Shown in pieces: positions 50,806-61,201 of a stretch of DNA of 64,000 nucleotides. The notes under the pieces are model-generated. The model was not told the origin of the DNA and searched no databases. It was given only the letters and a program-made list of their open reading frames with translations. The translations under genes were made by a program, and so were the position numbers. The stretch spans positions 2,790,001 to 2,854,000 of the forward strand of contig NZ_SBHM01000007.1 in assembly GCF_004028095.1 (NCBI RefSeq). Reading direction: 5' to 3'. Source of the DNA: Paenarthrobacter ureafaciens (GTDB taxonomy: Bacteria > Actinomycetota > Actinomycetes > Actinomycetales > Micrococcaceae). Within the stretch, counting starts at the first letter, position 1. Each line of letters begins with the position of its first letter.

Positions 50806-51972
50806 GTGACCTCGGTCAGCCTGGGAATGCCAGCCGCCCCTCCACCCGTCCTCGCTCCGCGCCGCAAAACGCGGCAAATCAAGGTCGGCTCGGTAGGTGT
50901 TGGCTCTGATTACCCCATCAGCGTGCAGTCAATGACCACCACTCCCACCACGGACATCAATGCCACGCTCCAGCAGATCGCCGAGCTGACCGCGTCCGGT
51001 TGCGACATCGTCCGTGTTGCGTGCCCTTCTGCCGATGACGCCGAGGCCTTGCCGATCATTGCCCGCAAGTCGCAGATCCCGGTGATCGCGGACATCCACT
51101 TCCAGCCCAAGTACGTCTTCGCCGCCATTGAGGCAGGGTGCGCCGCTGTCCGTGTGAACCCGGGCAACATCCGGAAGTTCGATGACCAGGTCAAGGAAAT
51201 CGCCGCTGCTGCCAGGGACCACGGCACTTCCATCCGCATCGGCGTCAACGCCGGTTCGCTGGAGCCCGGCATCCTCAAGAAGTACGGCAAGGCCACTCCA
51301 GAAGCCCTGGTGGAATCAGCCGTATGGGAAGCTTCGCTCTTTGAGGAACACGGCTTCCACGACTTCAAGATCTCCGTGAAGCACAACGACCCCGTGGTCA
51401 TGGTTGCCGCCTACGAGATGCTCGCAGAAAAAGGTGACTGGCCCCTGCACCTGGGCGTCACAGAAGCGGGCCCTGCCTTCCAGGGAACCATCAAGTCGGC
51501 CACGGCTTTCGGCGCGCTCCTGTCCCGCGGCATCGGTGACACCATCCGTGTGTCCCTGTCCGCTCCTCCCGTCGAGGAGATCAAGGTGGGCAACCAGATC
51601 CTGCAGTCGCTCAACCTTCGCCCGCGCAAGCTGGAAATCGTGTCCTGCCCGTCCTGCGGCCGTGCCCAGGTGGACGTTTACACCCTCGCCGAGGAAGTGA
51701 CGGCTGGGCTGGAAGGCATGGAGATTCCCCTTCGCGTAGCGGTGATGGGTTGCGTAGTGAATGGACCCGGTGAGGCCCGTGAAGCGGACCTCGGCGTCGC
51801 TTCCGGCAACGGCAAGGGGCAGATCTTCGTGAAGGGCGAAGTCATCAAGACCGTGCCCGAAAGCCAAATTGTTGAGACACTGATCGAAGAGGCGATGCGC
51901 ATCGCCGAAGAGATGGGGGAGGCCGATGGCGAAGATGCTGTCAAAGGTAGCCCCGTGGTTAGCGTCTCGTAA
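50806..51972 (+). CDS. ispG: 4-Hydroxy-3-methylbut-2-enyl diphosphate synthase
   Basis: 388 residues. The TIM-barrel half starts [25 protein letters not shown], and the 4Fe-4S half provides the cysteine ligands in SCPSCGR and [14 protein letters not shown], with Glu in the last. It converts methylerythritol cyclodiphosphate to HMBPP. The GTG at 50806 follows AAGGAG; the longer frame to 50734 overlaps YciI. It overlaps the next gene by 47 bases. Confidence 0.97.
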   Translation: MTSVSLGMPAAPPPVLAPRRKTRQIKVGSVGVGSDYPISVQSMTTTPTTDINATLQQIAELTASGCDIVRVACPSADDAEALPIIARKSQIPVIADIHFQPKYVFAAIEAGCAAVRVNPGNIRKFDDQVKEIAAAARDHGTSIRIGVNAGSLEPGILKKYGKATPEALVESAVWEASLFEEHGFHDFKISVKHNDPVVMVAAYEMLAEKGDWPLHLGVTEAGPAFQGTIKSATAFGALLSRGIGDTIRVSLSAPPVEEIKVGNQILQSLNLRPRKLEIVSCPSCGRAQVDVYTLAEEVTAGLEGMEIPLRVAVMGCVVNGPGEAREADLGVASGNGKGQIFVKGEVIKTVPESQIVETLIEEAMRIAEEMGEADGEDAVKGSPVVSVS

Positions 51973-52813
51973 CGAGGCCGGCCTGGGAGTCAGGGTGCTC
52001 GGCGCTGCCGACACCCTGAACCTTCGCGCGCTTGCGAATGAAGATCCTGTTGCGAACGTCTTCATCCTCGCGCACTTGGACAGCGTGGGAACAGCGGCGC
52101 CCACCAGCGGCGGCGCGAAGGTCTACGGCGTCTTCGACGACGACCGGCTCATCGGGGCTTGCTGGGCAGGAGCCAACATGGTCCCTGTTCAGCTGGACCC
52201 CGCACTGGTGGAGCACATAGCCGCAGCGGCACACCAAGCGGGCCGTCGCTACGCCTCCATCTTCGGCCCGGCCGAGAGCGTCCTGGCCCTCTACTCGAAG
52301 TTTGAGCAACTCGGGCACTTTGCCCATGAAGTCCGTGAGCGGCAGCCCCTCCTCACCATCTCGGGCGCACCGGCCATTCCAGCCAACCCTTCATTGACCT
52401 TCGGCACCATGGCGGACTTCGATCGGATACTTCCCGCGTGTGCTGCCATGTTCGAAGAGGAAGTAGGGTATTCGCCGTTCCTAGGCGGCCAGGACTTCTA
52501 CAGCCGGCGCGTTGCCGGCCTGATCCGGCAAGGCCACTCCCTGGTCCACATCGATGCGGACGGCACCGTGGTGTTCAAAGCCGAACTCGGCGCGGTCACC
52601 CGGGACGTCACCCAGGTGCAGGGCGTATGGATGAACCCCGGTCTCCGCGGCAGGGGTGAGAGCGCCGGCTACATGGCCGCCGTCGTCAACCTCGCCAAGA
52701 CCTTCGCCCCCGTCACAAGCCTCTACGTCAACGACTTCAATGCCAAGGCCCGGGCAACCTATGAGCGGGTGGGCTTCACGCAGGCGGGCACGTTTGCCAC
52801 GGTGCTCTTCTAG
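51926..52813 (+). CDS. GNAT acetyltransferase with N-terminal DUF4081-like domain
   Basis: 295 residues. An N-terminal DUF4081-type domain ([13 protein letters not shown]...[23 protein letters not shown]) is followed by a GNAT domain with the acetyl-CoA loop [24 protein letters not shown] and the final [31 protein letters not shown]. Rv2867c holds the same place after ispG in mycobacteria, so the order is conserved. The substrate is unknown. The ATG follows GGGGGAGGCCG within ispG; a later start would also be possible. Confidence 0.85.
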   Translation: MAKMLSKVAPWLASRNEAGLGVRVLGAADTLNLRALANEDPVANVFILAHLDSVGTAAPTSGGAKVYGVFDDDRLIGACWAGANMVPVQLDPALVEHIAAAAHQAGRRYASIFGPAESVLALYSKFEQLGHFAHEVRERQPLLTISGAPAIPANPSLTFGTMADFDRILPACAAMFEEEVGYSPFLGGQDFYSRRVAGLIRQGHSLVHIDADGTVVFKAELGAVTRDVTQVQGVWMNPGLRGRGESAGYMAAVVNLAKTFAPVTSLYVNDFNAKARATYERVGFTQAGTFATVLF

Positions 52814-52902
52814 CGCGGGGTGCCGGAGAACCCCTGTTCGGGCTTGTAGGCTTGTCCCGGCCAACAACTGTCGGCTCATCGCTCGAACTCATTGGGGAAA
52901 AA

Positions 52903-53643
52903 ATGAAGAGGAACGCTCTGCGCGGATTTGCCGCAGCAGGACTTTTGGTCATGGGACTTACTGCATGTGGCGGCGGCGGCGCATCGACGGACGCTGCGTC
53001 CTCGGCTCCGGCCGGCGAAACCCCGTCCGCCACACCCACTCCCACCGAGGCAAAGCAGTACACCACGCAGGAGCTCGTAGACCTCGTGAAGCAGATCAAG
53101 GCCGACGACGGGTCCGAACTTACGGTCTCTGCCATTGACGATCCCGCCAGCCAGCAGAACCCGCTCAAGGAACTCATCGGCCAGATGACCATCGAACCGG
53201 CAGAGTGCAAAGAGCTCAGCACCCTGGGTGCGTCCCAGTCGATCGAGGGCTCCACGGCCGCAGCAGGAGCCAAGATTGACACGGATGCCCAGGTGGTCAC
53301 CGGCATCTCGCTCATTTCCGGCGTTGACAAGGAAGTTCTGACGAAGAGCCTGGAAGACAACGAGGACCAGGCTGCCAAGTGCGCGAACATGACCATGACC
53401 ATGGGCGGTTCCACCCTGAAGGTCAGCACCGAGAAGTTCGACGGCATCAGCTCCGTGCCCGGGGCCAAGGGTTTCAAGACCGCAATGGTCCTGCCCGACG
53501 GCCGGAGCCAGTCCACGTACATGGGCTTTGCCATCAAGGACGGCGTGCTGATTTCGGCAACCGCCTCCGGTGCCAACGCTGAGAGCGAAGGGGTTGCCGC
53601 AGCAGGCGCCCTGATGGACCAGGCCGCGGCACTCATCAAGTAG
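52903..53643 (+). CDS. Secreted lipoprotein (unrecognised)
   Basis: 246 residues. The signal peptide ends in a lipobox (VMGLTAC before GGGGAST). A Ser/Thr/Pro/Ala spacer is followed by a ~180-residue domain (YTTQELVDLVKQIKADDGSELTV...) with two likely disulphide cysteines (ECKEL and KCANM). The overall pattern recalls mycobacterial sensor-type lipoproteins (PknH-like extracellular or LppX/LpqN-type domains), but no family is certain. The ATG follows GGGGAAAAA. It stands alone. Confidence 0.7.
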   Translation: MKRNALRGFAAAGLLVMGLTACGGGGASTDAASSAPAGETPSATPTPTEAKQYTTQELVDLVKQIKADDGSELTVSAIDDPASQQNPLKELIGQMTIEPAECKELSTLGASQSIEGSTAAAGAKIDTDAQVVTGISLISGVDKEVLTKSLEDNEDQAAKCANMTMTMGGSTLKVSTEKFDGISSVPGAKGFKTAMVLPDGRSQSTYMGFAIKDGVLISATASGANAESEGVAAAGALMDQAAALIK

Positions 53644-53644
53644 C

Positions 53645-53707
53645 ACGCAGCCACCGGGCAGTTGTGGTCGCTCCCAAGCCGGGGACAGCCACAACTGCCC
53701 GCTGCGT
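53645..53707. terminator. Two-part hairpin between convergent genes
   Basis: The outer 7-bp stem ACGCAGC/GCTGCGT and the inner 12-bp stem GGGCAGTTGTGG/CCACAACTGCCC are separated by a bulge. It starts at the lipoprotein stop and serves the convergent ABC permease gene too. No U tract. Confidence 0.55.
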
Positions 53708-53739
53708 GTCTGCTGCGGCAAGCACCTTCCGCCCCTGGC

Positions 53740-54495
53740 TTAGGTGGTCTTCCTCCGCAGCGTCAGGGAAGCGAGCACCAGGACTCCCACCACGATTCCA
53801 CCCATCACGGCCGTATCCTGCCACAGGGCTTCCGTGGCGTCGGTGTGGGCTGCGATTTCCTTCAGGGCATCGACCGAGAAAGTCAACGGGAGCGCGCCTG
53901 AGATGCCGTCGAGGACATCGTTCATGTTCTCCCGGGCCACAAAGAGTCCGCACAGCAGGATCTGCGGCACTACGACCACCGGCATGAACTGGACGGCCTG
54001 GAACTCGGTCCGGGCAAACGCCGAACACAGCAGCCCCAGTGCCACGCCGAGGACGGCATTGATGACGGCGATCATCACCACCAGGCCGGGGCTTCCTTTG
54101 ATGTCCAAGTCGAAAATCCAGTAGGCAACGGCTGTAGCCACCAGGGATTGCAAGGCAGCCATGAGGGAGAAGGCCAGAGCGTAGCCGAACAGCAGGTCCG
54201 CTTTGTGGATGGGGGTGGTCAGCAGCCGCTCAAGCGTTCCCGAGGTCCGTTCGCGGAGCATGGTGATTGACGTGACGAGGAACATCACTACAAACGGGAA
54301 GATGGCGAGCATCATCAGGCCCACACGGTCGAAGGTCCTTGGAATCCCTGGCGGCAACGTCTCGTTTTCGAACAGGAAATAGACGGCTGCCAGCAGCAGT
54401 GCCGGAACCACCAGGATGAGGGCAATACTGCGGTGATCGTGCCGCAGCTGGCCCAGGACGCGTGCGGCGGTGGCCAAGGTCATGCGCGGGTTCAT
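53740..54495 (-). CDS. ABC-2 type exporter permease
   Basis: 251 residues with six helices. It starts MNPRMTLATAARVLGQLRHDHRSIALILVVPALLLAAVYFLF, a typical drug-exporter opening, and has LRERTSGTLERLLTTPIHKADLLFGY, the ABC-2 hallmark loop. The ATG at 54495 overlaps the ATPase gene's stop (ATGA); the long upstream frame is a shadow. It exports an unknown lipid-like or drug substrate with the ATPase upstream. Confidence 0.9.
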   Translation of the reverse strand: MNPRMTLATAARVLGQLRHDHRSIALILVVPALLLAAVYFLFENETLPPGIPRTFDRVGLMMLAIFPFVVMFLVTSITMLRERTSGTLERLLTTPIHKADLLFGYALAFSLMAALQSLVATAVAYWIFDLDIKGSPGLVVMIAVINAVLGVALGLLCSAFARTEFQAVQFMPVVVVPQILLCGLFVARENMNDVLDGISGALPLTFSVDALKEIAAHTDATEALWQDTAVMGGIVVGVLVLASLTLRRKTT

Positions 54496-55253
54496 GATGC
54501 GGCACCAGTCTGTTGGGTATCGGTGATTATGGCCAGGAACGCCCGTTCCAGGTCCTTGTTCCGGCCGCGTTGGGCCAGTTCCTCCGGCGTTAGCTGTGCC
54601 AGCAACTGTCCCTCGCGCAGCAGCAGCAACGACGAACAATGGGACGCCTCCTCCATGACGTGGGAGGAGATCAGCAACGTGGTTCCTGCAGCAGCCATTG
54701 CCGCGAACCGTCCCCACAGCTCGGCCCGCAGCACCGGGTCCAGGCCCACTGTCGGTTCATCGAGCACCAACAGCGCGGGATGCGACACCAAGGCACAGGC
54801 CAGCGACACGCGGCTGAACTGCCCGCCCGAGAGGTCCGCGGCCTTCCGGCGCATGTGGGATTCAAGCCCGACGGCGGCAATCGCCTGGGCGACGTCCGCC
54901 GCCGTCGCGCCGTGCATGGCGCCGAAGTACTTGACGTTCGCTGCCACGCTCAGGTCTCCGTACACGCTGGCACCCTGGGTGACATATCCGACGTCGTGCC
55001 TCAACGCTGCGCTGCCCGCCGGGCGGCCAAGGACGCTCAAGGTTCCCCTGCTGATCTTCTGCACGCCGACGATCGCCCGCATGAGAGTGGTCTTGCCACT
55101 GCCGGAGGGGCCAATCAAGCCCGTAATCCCCCCCGGCATGATGCTGAACTCCAACCCGCGCAGGATTGTGGTCCGCCCCCTGGAGACGTGCAACCCTGAG
55201 GCCGCGATTGCGGCAGTGTCCGGGTCTTGGGAAGGGGCTGTTCCGCGCGGCAT
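54492..55253 (-). CDS. ABC-2 type exporter ATP-binding protein
   Basis: 253 residues. Walker A GPSGSGKTT, the signature DLSGGQFSRVSLACAL (LSGGQ), Walker B LLVLDEPTVGLD and the switch-loop ISSHVMEEA are complete. The ATG at 55253 follows GGGAGGC; the frame extends to 55319, but those codons contain a palindromic operator (55278-55295). A TetR-type repressor for this exporter is expected but is not encoded next to it. Confidence 0.9.
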   Translation of the reverse strand: MPRGTAPSQDPDTAAIAASGLHVSRGRTTILRGLEFSIMPGGITGLIGPSGSGKTTLMRAIVGVQKISRGTLSVLGRPAGSAALRHDVGYVTQGASVYGDLSVAANVKYFGAMHGATAADVAQAIAAVGLESHMRRKAADLSGGQFSRVSLACALVSHPALLVLDEPTVGLDPVLRAELWGRFAAMAAAGTTLLISSHVMEEASHCSSLLLLREGQLLAQLTPEELAQRGRNKDLERAFLAIITDTQQTGAAS

Positions 55254-55277
55254 TGCGTGCCTCCCGACGCATAGCTG

Positions 55278-55295
55278 ATTCACCAACCGGTGAAT
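55278..55295. promoter_or_regulatory. TetR-type operator before the ABC exporter
   Basis: ATTCACC-AACC-GGTGAAT is a perfect 7+7 inverted repeat, 25 bases before the ATPase start. Its arms differ from the GTTA-N8-TAAC sites elsewhere in the window. Confidence 0.6.
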
Positions 55296-55319
55296 TGAAG
55301 CTAGGCCGGGACAGGCCAC

Positions 55320-55727
55320 CCGTCAATGCCCCGGGGCGGCTGGTTCCTTGAAAAGGTGTCTCCAATCACATACATTCGTCCCTAGCCGTGTCGTTGGGGG
55401 CAAGGGTGGCAAAGGGGGAAACCATGGAACTTACCTCACAGGGTGTGTGGTGCCCTCCGTCCATCCGTAAGCTCGGCAGTGACCAATGCTTCCCAGTCGC
55501 AGGAGGTCCTTTTCCGCTGGAGGGAACAGGAGTCTAGTTTCCATACGGAGTCTGCGGCCGGCCGGCCGTTGAGCCACGCCATTGCAGGATGACCAGCCGG
55601 TTCGGCCAGGGGCTTCCAAACGCGAAGGCGTGGCTCATCTGTTTCCACGTTCCAAAGGCGCTCCCGCCAGCCGGTAGATTAGTAGGAGTTCTTTTTGCCC
55701 TGCTGCCATAGAAACGGATAAGTACCC
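55320..55727. other. 408-base region with no assured gene
   Basis: Contains a 37-codon frame at 55424-55537 preceded by AAAGGGGGAAACC (an apparent strong ribosome site) and a 70-codon opposite frame at 55436-55648; neither is recognisable. A distant inverted repeat GAGCCACGCC/GGCGTGGCTC (near 55574 and 55630) flanks the middle. The proS promoter must lie in the last ~80 bases. Confidence 0.4.
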
Positions 55728-57539
55728 GTGGTCCTTCGCCTCTCCCAGTTGTTCCTGCGCACTTTGCGCGAAGATCCCGTCGACGCCGAGGTGGCCAGCC
55801 ACAAGCTTTTGGTCCGCGCCGGCTACATTCGACGGGCTGCTCCCGGCATCTACACCTGGCTGCCGCTGGGGTTGAGCGTGCTGCGCAAGGTGGAAGAGAT
55901 CATCCGCCAGGAAATGGCCGCCATCGGCGCCCAGGAAGTGCATTTCCCTGCCCTGCTGCCCCGGGAACCCTATGAGGCCACCAACCGCTGGACCGAGTAC
56001 GGCGAAGGCCTCTTCCGCCTCCAGGACCGCAAGGGCGCGGACTACCTGCTTGCGCCGACGCACGAAGAGATGTTCACGTTGCTGGTCAAGGACCTGTACT
56101 CGTCCTACAAGGACCTGCCGCTGAGCCTCTACCAGATCCAGAACAAGTACCGGGACGAGGCACGTCCGCGGGCCGGCCTGCTGCGCGGGCGCGAGTTCAT
56201 CATGAAGGACTCCTACTCCTTCGACGTTGACGACGCCGGCCTGGACGCCAGCTACGCCGCCCACCGTGCCGCCTACCTCAAGATCTTCGAGCGCCTGGGC
56301 CTGGAAGTTGTTCCGGTAGCGGCCACCGCCGGCGCCATGGGCGGCTCCAAGAGCGAAGAATTCCTCTTCCCCACGGAGATCGGCGAGGACACCTTCGTCC
56401 GGTCGGCCGGCGGTTATGCTGCCAACGTCGAAGCAGTCACCACCGTGGTCCCGGCGGAGATCGACTTCACCAACGCCCCGGCTGCCGAGGTGCTGGACAC
56501 CCCGAATACGCCCACCATCGAAACCCTGGTGGACGCTGCCAACCAGCTCGCTCCCCGGAGCGGGTCCGACGGCGGCGCCTGGACTGCCGCTGACACGCTC
56601 AAGAACGTCGTCCTTGCCGTCACCCTGCCCACGGGTGAGCGCCAGATCGTAGTCATCGGCGTCCCCGGCGACCGCGCGGTTGACCTCAAGCGCGTTGAAG
56701 CCAATATCGGCGCCTTCCTGCCCATCGGCGGAGAGGTGGGACTCGAAGCTGCCAACGAGGAAGACCTCAAGAAGCTGCCGTGGCTGGTCAAGGGCTACAT
56801 TGGTCCGGGCCTTTCCCTTGATGAAGCTGTCCTGGGGCTCGAGGGTTCCTCCAAGCTCCTCTACCTGGTGGACCCGCGCGTCGTCTCCGGTACCACCTGG
56901 ATCACCGGCGCCAACCTGGACGGCAAGCACGTCTTTGGACTCGTTGCCGGCCGCGACTTCACGTGGGACGGCGTCATCGAAAGCACGGAGGTCCGTGCGG
57001 GAGATCCCGCTCCGGACGGCTCCGGTCCCTTGGAAACTGCCCGCGGCATCGAGATGGGCCACATCTTCCAGCTCGGCCGCAAGTACGCCGAAGCCCTGGA
57101 CCTGAAGGTACTGGACCAGAACGGCAAGCAGGTGGTGGTCACCATGGGCTCCTACGGTGTAGGCGTCACGCGTGCCGTGGCTGCCCTCGCCGAGGCCAAC
57201 CATGACGACCGTGGCCTGGTGTGGCCGCGCTCGGTTGCTCCGGCTGACGTCCACGTTGTGGCTGTAGGCCGCGGTGACGAGATCTTCGAGGCTGCCGGAA
57301 AGCTGTCCGCCGAGCTGCAGGACGCCGGGCTGGACGTCATCTTCGACGACCGTCCCAAGGTCTCTCCGGGTGTGAAGTTCGGGGACGCGGAGCTCCTGGG
57401 CGTTCCCACCATCCTCGCTGTCGGCCGCGGCCTGGTTGACGGCGTCGTTGAGGTCAAGGACCGCCGCAGCGGCGAGGCTGAAAATGTCCCGGTGGACAAG
57501 GCCGTCGATTACGTGGTCAACGCTGTCCGCAGCCGTTGA
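55728..57539 (+). CDS. proS: Prolyl-tRNA synthetase, bacterial type
   Basis: 603 residues. The class II motifs are visible: [24 protein letters not shown] (motif 1 region), [25 protein letters not shown] (motif 2) and [19 protein letters not shown] (motif 3). The insertion (~220-400) is the trans-editing-like INS domain of bacterial-type ProRS that clears Ala-tRNAPro. It ends with an anticodon-binding domain ([25 protein letters not shown]). GTG at 55728 is the start. The stop overlaps the next gene's TTG. Confidence 0.97.
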   Translation: MVLRLSQLFLRTLREDPVDAEVASHKLLVRAGYIRRAAPGIYTWLPLGLSVLRKVEEIIRQEMAAIGAQEVHFPALLPREPYEATNRWTEYGEGLFRLQDRKGADYLLAPTHEEMFTLLVKDLYSSYKDLPLSLYQIQNKYRDEARPRAGLLRGREFIMKDSYSFDVDDAGLDASYAAHRAAYLKIFERLGLEVVPVAATAGAMGGSKSEEFLFPTEIGEDTFVRSAGGYAANVEAVTTVVPAEIDFTNAPAAEVLDTPNTPTIETLVDAANQLAPRSGSDGGAWTAADTLKNVVLAVTLPTGERQIVVIGVPGDRAVDLKRVEANIGAFLPIGGEVGLEAANEEDLKKLPWLVKGYIGPGLSLDEAVLGLEGSSKLLYLVDPRVVSGTTWITGANLDGKHVFGLVAGRDFTWDGVIESTEVRAGDPAPDGSGPLETARGIEMGHIFQLGRKYAEALDLKVLDQNGKQVVVTMGSYGVGVTRAVAALAEANHDDRGLVWPRSVAPADVHVVAVGRGDEIFEAAGKLSAELQDAGLDVIFDDRPKVSPGVKFGDAELLGVPTILAVGRGLVDGVVEVKDRRSGEAENVPVDKAVDYVVNAVRSR

Positions 57540-58330
57540 TCTCCGGCTTCGAAGGAATCCAGCTCACCACGCTCATCTTGATTGTGGTGGCTGGATTCGC
57601 AGCCGGCTGGGTTGACGCAGTGGTGGGCGGCGGCGGACTGATCCAGTTGCCCGCATTGCTCCTGGTACCGGGGATCACCCCTGTCCAGGCGCTGGCCACC
57701 AACAAGATGGGATCCATCTTTGGTACTGCCACCAGCGCGGCCACGTATTACCGACGGGTGGGTCCTGACCTCAGGACGGCCGTTCCCATGGCAGTCATCG
57801 CCCTCGCAGGCAGTTTCGGCGGGGCGGTCCTTGCTTCGTCGCTGCCGGCCAGCGTGTTCAAGCCCATCATTGTGCTGGCGCTCATCGCCGTCGCCGTTTT
57901 TACTGCCGTGCGCCCGAACGCAGGTGAGTTGACGGCGTTACGCCACGACGGACACAGGCATTACGTCATTGCCTGCCTGATTGGCGGCGTCATCGGTTTC
58001 TATGACGGCCTGATCGGACCCGGGACGGGATCGTTCCTGGTCATCGCCTTGGTGTCCGCGCTCGGTTATGCGTTCCTGGAAGCCAGCGCCAAGTCGAAGA
58101 TCGTCAACATGGCCACCAACGCCGGTGCTCTGCTCTTCTTCCTCCCGCACGGCTCCTTGATGTGGGGCGTGGGCCTCGTCCTGGGGTTCTCCAACATGGC
58201 CGGCGGCTACCTCGGAGCCCGCACGGCCGTAGCCAGGGGGAGCCGTTTTGTTCGGCTGGTCTTCCTTGTGGTCGTCGCCGCGCTGGTCATCAAGCTTGGC
58301 ATTGACGTGTGGAACGAGAACTTCGCCTAG
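57536..58330 (+). CDS. TauE/SafE (TSUP) family permease
   Basis: 264 residues with about eight helices in two related halves. [46 protein letters not shown] is the first-half signature, and [46 protein letters not shown] is the second. Such permeases export sulfite, sulfoacetate or related anions. The TTG start overlaps the proS stop, an unusual but well-placed coupling. It converges with, and overlaps by four bases, the kinase gene. Confidence 0.85.
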   Translation: MISGFEGIQLTTLILIVVAGFAAGWVDAVVGGGGLIQLPALLLVPGITPVQALATNKMGSIFGTATSAATYYRRVGPDLRTAVPMAVIALAGSFGGAVLASSLPASVFKPIIVLALIAVAVFTAVRPNAGELTALRHDGHRHYVIACLIGGVIGFYDGLIGPGTGSFLVIALVSALGYAFLEASAKSKIVNMATNAGALLFFLPHGSLMWGVGLVLGFSNMAGGYLGARTAVARGSRFVRLVFLVVVAALVIKLGIDVWNENFA

Positions 58331-59334
58331 CTCCGGGCCGCTCCTGGAACCGGAAGCTCGTGGGCGCGGGGGAGACCGTCCAGGGTCTTGCCTGCCAGCG
58401 TGCTGGCCACCCACAGGGAACGCGCCACGTCGCCGCTGTGGCCGTGTTTTTGGGCATACCACAGGGCGTTTTGGACCTCGCGGGCGATGCTCCACTGCCG
58501 GGCGGCCTCGGGATCGAGTCCGGCTGCGATGCTGAACTCCAGGCACCGCTCACGTAATCCCGTCTCCGGGTCTGCGGGCGGCAGGTCCGGGAGCCGGTTC
58601 CACAGAACAGGTGCCACGGCAAACTCGGCCTCGCCGATCTGCGGTTGGGGATCGATGGCCAGGTAGCCCTTTCCGTCCTCTGTGGCCAGAATGTTCATGA
58701 AATGAAGGTCAGTGTGGACCAGGACGTCCTTGCCTGAGCGGCGGCCCACTGCGCCGCGGGTCTGGCAGACCTCCAGTGCCGCTTCCAGCAGCCAGCGGGG
58801 GAAGGGCATGCCCAGGAGTGCCCAGTCCTGCGGGAGCTCATCACTCCATCGCTCGGCAGTCGCTGCAATGTGATCCATGGCCAGCCATTCCGGCCTGTCG
58901 TCCGGGGTGATCGACAATCGACGGACGACGTCGGCCCAGACCTCGCGCGCCTGGTCCACCGGTACATCCTGCAGCGACGCCGATGCGTCCAAGCGGTCCA
59001 GCAGCATTGAACAGTTCCGGCTGTCCACCTCGAGGAGCCGCACCGCGCCGTTTCCGTTCCAGAGTGCCAGGGCGAGGGGCTCGGCAAGGGCTTCGTCGTG
59101 TGGGTAGGCGATCTTCAGGGCTGCCGGCTTGCTGTTGCGGAGAACGGGGATCACCACTGCCCCGTGGCCGTTCCATGGTTGGTTCCCTGGTCCTAGGTCC
59201 ACTTGGAGGTCCCAGCGGTCCACTGCGCCCCGGATGAGCCCGGGGAGGCTTGCCAGCCAATCCCGCCCGGCGGAGTCGCGGTTGTACCGGGCGTGCAGCT
59301 CGCCCGGGATCGGAATCGCAGCGTGTGGTCCCAC
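58327..59334 (-). CDS. APH(6)/hydroxyurea-resistance-type kinase
   Basis: 335 residues of the aminoglycoside 6-O-phosphotransferase-like fold (PF04655). The catalytic loop VHTDLHFMNIL gives HxDxxxxN, the metal-binding Asp is in AIDPQPQIGEAEF, and the ATP lysine is in AALKIAYP. The relatives inactivate streptomycin or act in other small-molecule phosphorylation; resistance is not proved. It starts with GTG at 59334. It stands between TSUP and DUF4439 genes. Confidence 0.8.
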   Translation of the reverse strand: MGPHAAIPIPGELHARYNRDSAGRDWLASLPGLIRGAVDRWDLQVDLGPGNQPWNGHGAVVIPVLRNSKPAALKIAYPHDEALAEPLALALWNGNGAVRLLEVDSRNCSMLLDRLDASASLQDVPVDQAREVWADVVRRLSITPDDRPEWLAMDHIAATAERWSDELPQDWALLGMPFPRWLLEAALEVCQTRGAVGRRSGKDVLVHTDLHFMNILATEDGKGYLAIDPQPQIGEAEFAVAPVLWNRLPDLPPADPETGLRERCLEFSIAAGLDPEAARQWSIAREVQNALWYAQKHGHSGDVARSLWVASTLAGKTLDGLPRAHELPVPGAARS

Positions 59335-59392
59335 GTCCTCAGCCTAGCTCCCGCACCCGGGTTGTTGCCGTTCCTGGCCGGGACACGCCCCG

Positions 59393-60484
59393 CTAATTGC
59401 CCGCCGCGGTGGGAGCAGGCGTCGGCAGTGCAGGCAGGTCCTCAACGTCCACCGCCAGGCCCGGCAGCGCGGGCCCCGCAGCACCCCAGGCCAGGGCGCG
59501 CCGTGTGGCTGCCATCAGGGCTTCGGCGGCCCACGCCCGGGTCCGTCCGTCGGAGAGGGCGATCAGGTCACCAAACGCGGGCAGGGAGCCGATTTCCATC
59601 GTGCCCAGGGCGGCGGCAGGGTCCTCCGTGAAGTGCTCGCCGAGGCGGTAGCCTGCCTCGCGCCGGGGAACATCCGCGCAGTTGGCACGCGTCAGCAGCT
59701 CGGCTTCCTTGAGCAGTTGCTGATGTGCCTCCAAGGACTTCGCGGCTTCGCTTGCCTCCGCCTCCGGGAGCCGCTTCAGTGCTACCTGATAGACGTAGAC
59801 CGATTCGTGTTCCAACCGCACGGCAGCAGCCAAGGCCGACGCCGTGGTCGCGGCGGCCGGATCCGTCGCAGGGCCGGCCGATGCGCAGGCCGCGTCCTGT
59901 CCGCCGGAGTCCGAAGCAGCGGGCACTGGAGAACCAGGGGGAACTGGAGAAGCAGCGGGTCCTGCAGGAGCGGGGGCGGGCAGCTTGAGCCGGGCTGCGA
60001 TTCTTTCGGCTTCCAGGACCTGGGCGGTTCCGACGGCGGCCAGCAGCCGGGACGTCCCGCCGTCGGCCTTCTCTGCATCGCGGAGGCGCTGTCCTCCGCT
60101 GGCGGAAAGGCGGGTAACCACGTCAGCCGGGGTGTCCGGGTCCGTAACGCCGGCCCGTGTCGGGGATTCCACGGGTGGACGGTCCCCGGCCTTCAGCAGG
60201 GCCCGCGCATGGGTTGTCAGCAATGTCACAGCGTCGGCCAGCGCGGTATCCGCAGCGTTGCTTCCTTGCGCGTCCACCAGCCGGCCGGCGGATTCCCGCA
60301 GGGCTACCGCGTCTTCGTAGGCGGCCGCGCGTGCACTTTCAGAAAACGGAACCGGCTCAGGATCCCCGGAATCCCGCGGAAGGATGACCATTCCGGTAGC
60401 GGCCACCAGCAGCGCAACCAAGCCAACGAGCACGATGCGCGGCCAATGACGCGGCGTCTTTTTTGGGCTCATCAGCTTGTTCAC
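59393..60484 (-). CDS. DUF4439 (ferritin-like) domain membrane protein
   Basis: 363 residues. One N-terminal helix (IVLVGLVALLVAATGMVIL) anchors an exterior that is helical and Ala/Glu-rich (~45-170), then a Pro/Gly/Ser-rich linker (~175-205), then a DUF4439 four-helix part (ASALAAAVRLEHESVYVYQVALKRLPEAEASEAAKSLEAHQQLLKEAELLTR). The Glu and His pairs there recall a ferritin-like di-iron site, though binding is untested. Two close ATGs (60484, 60472) are possible. It is divergent from rimP and common in actinobacteria at this place. Confidence 0.75.
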   Translation of the reverse strand: MNKLMSPKKTPRHWPRIVLVGLVALLVAATGMVILPRDSGDPEPVPFSESARAAAYEDAVALRESAGRLVDAQGSNAADTALADAVTLLTTHARALLKAGDRPPVESPTRAGVTDPDTPADVVTRLSASGGQRLRDAEKADGGTSRLLAAVGTAQVLEAERIAARLKLPAPAPAGPAASPVPPGSPVPAASDSGGQDAACASAGPATDPAAATTASALAAAVRLEHESVYVYQVALKRLPEAEASEAAKSLEAHQQLLKEAELLTRANCADVPRREAGYRLGEHFTEDPAAALGTMEIGSLPAFGDLIALSDGRTRAWAAEALMAATRRALAWGAAGPALPGLAVDVEDLPALPTPAPTAAGN

Positions 60485-60589
60485 AAATCACCATGGTGTC
60501 ATGCGGCGGGTGAAGCCGGTGCACCATGTTGCCGCGAAAATCGTTAGGCTAGTAGTCACAACAACATCTATCGGGAGGCGGCGGGCAGC

Positions 60590-61201
60590 GTGAGTGACTC
60601 GGAAGCCACTACTTCAACAGACCGTGCTGGCACGGACTCATCGGCCACCGTCCACAACCCGGAAGAAAGCAGGCTCAAGGCCCTGCTGGAGCCGGCTGTC
60701 CTGGCCAACAGGCTCTACCTTGAGGACGTCTCCATCCATGTCGCCGGTTCGCACCGGACCGTTCATGTGGTGGTGGACCTGCCCCAGGAGGAGACCGGCG
60801 GCGTCAGCCTTGACGCGATCGCCGATGTGTCCCGTGGGCTGTCCGATATCCTTGACAACGATCCCCACGACGACGGCCGTCCCTATGACCTCGAAGTGTC
60901 CTCGCCCGGCGTCGGACGCCCGTTGACCGAACCGCGGCATTGGCACCGCGCACGTGGCCGCATGGTCAAGGTCAACGTCATCCAGGGAGAAAACATCCTC
61001 GGGCGCATCGCATCCGTGGATGATTCGGGTGTGACCCTTATCCCCGAGCACGAGGTCAAGAAGGGCATGAAGCCCAAGCAGGGTGACCCCATCACTATTC
61101 CTTTCGACAGGATCCGCCAAGGAAAAGTCGAGATTGAATTCAGCCACCTCCAGGAGGCCGGGCTGGCAGACGAACACAATGGACCTTCCGAGGAGGCCTA
61201 A
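60590..61201 (+). CDS. rimP: Ribosome maturation factor RimP
   Basis: 203 residues. The RimP N-terminal domain ([21 protein letters not shown]...[20 protein letters not shown]) and [20 protein letters not shown] are diagnostic. A ~30-residue polar lead precedes the domain. RimP aids 30S maturation. GTG is the start, and GGGAGGCGG lies upstream. The stop overlaps the nusA start (TAATG). Confidence 0.96.
   Translation: MSDSEATTSTDRAGTDSSATVHNPEESRLKALLEPAVLANRLYLEDVSIHVAGSHRTVHVVVDLPQEETGGVSLDAIADVSRGLSDILDNDPHDDGRPYDLEVSSPGVGRPLTEPRHWHRARGRMVKVNVIQGENILGRIASVDDSGVTLIPEHEVKKGMKPKQGDPITIPFDRIRQGKVEIEFSHLQEAGLADEHNGPSEEA

Noticed and set aside
55431..55648. 70-codon minus-strand frame upstream of proS as a gene.
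   Set aside because: No recognisable domain and no clear ribosome site; an opposing frame overlaps it; coding support is too weak.
58327..59334. Acquired streptomycin-resistance gene.
   Set aside because: The kinase motifs fit the APH(6)/hydroxyurea family, but there is no mobile element and the composition looks native; probably an intrinsic chromosomal kinase.
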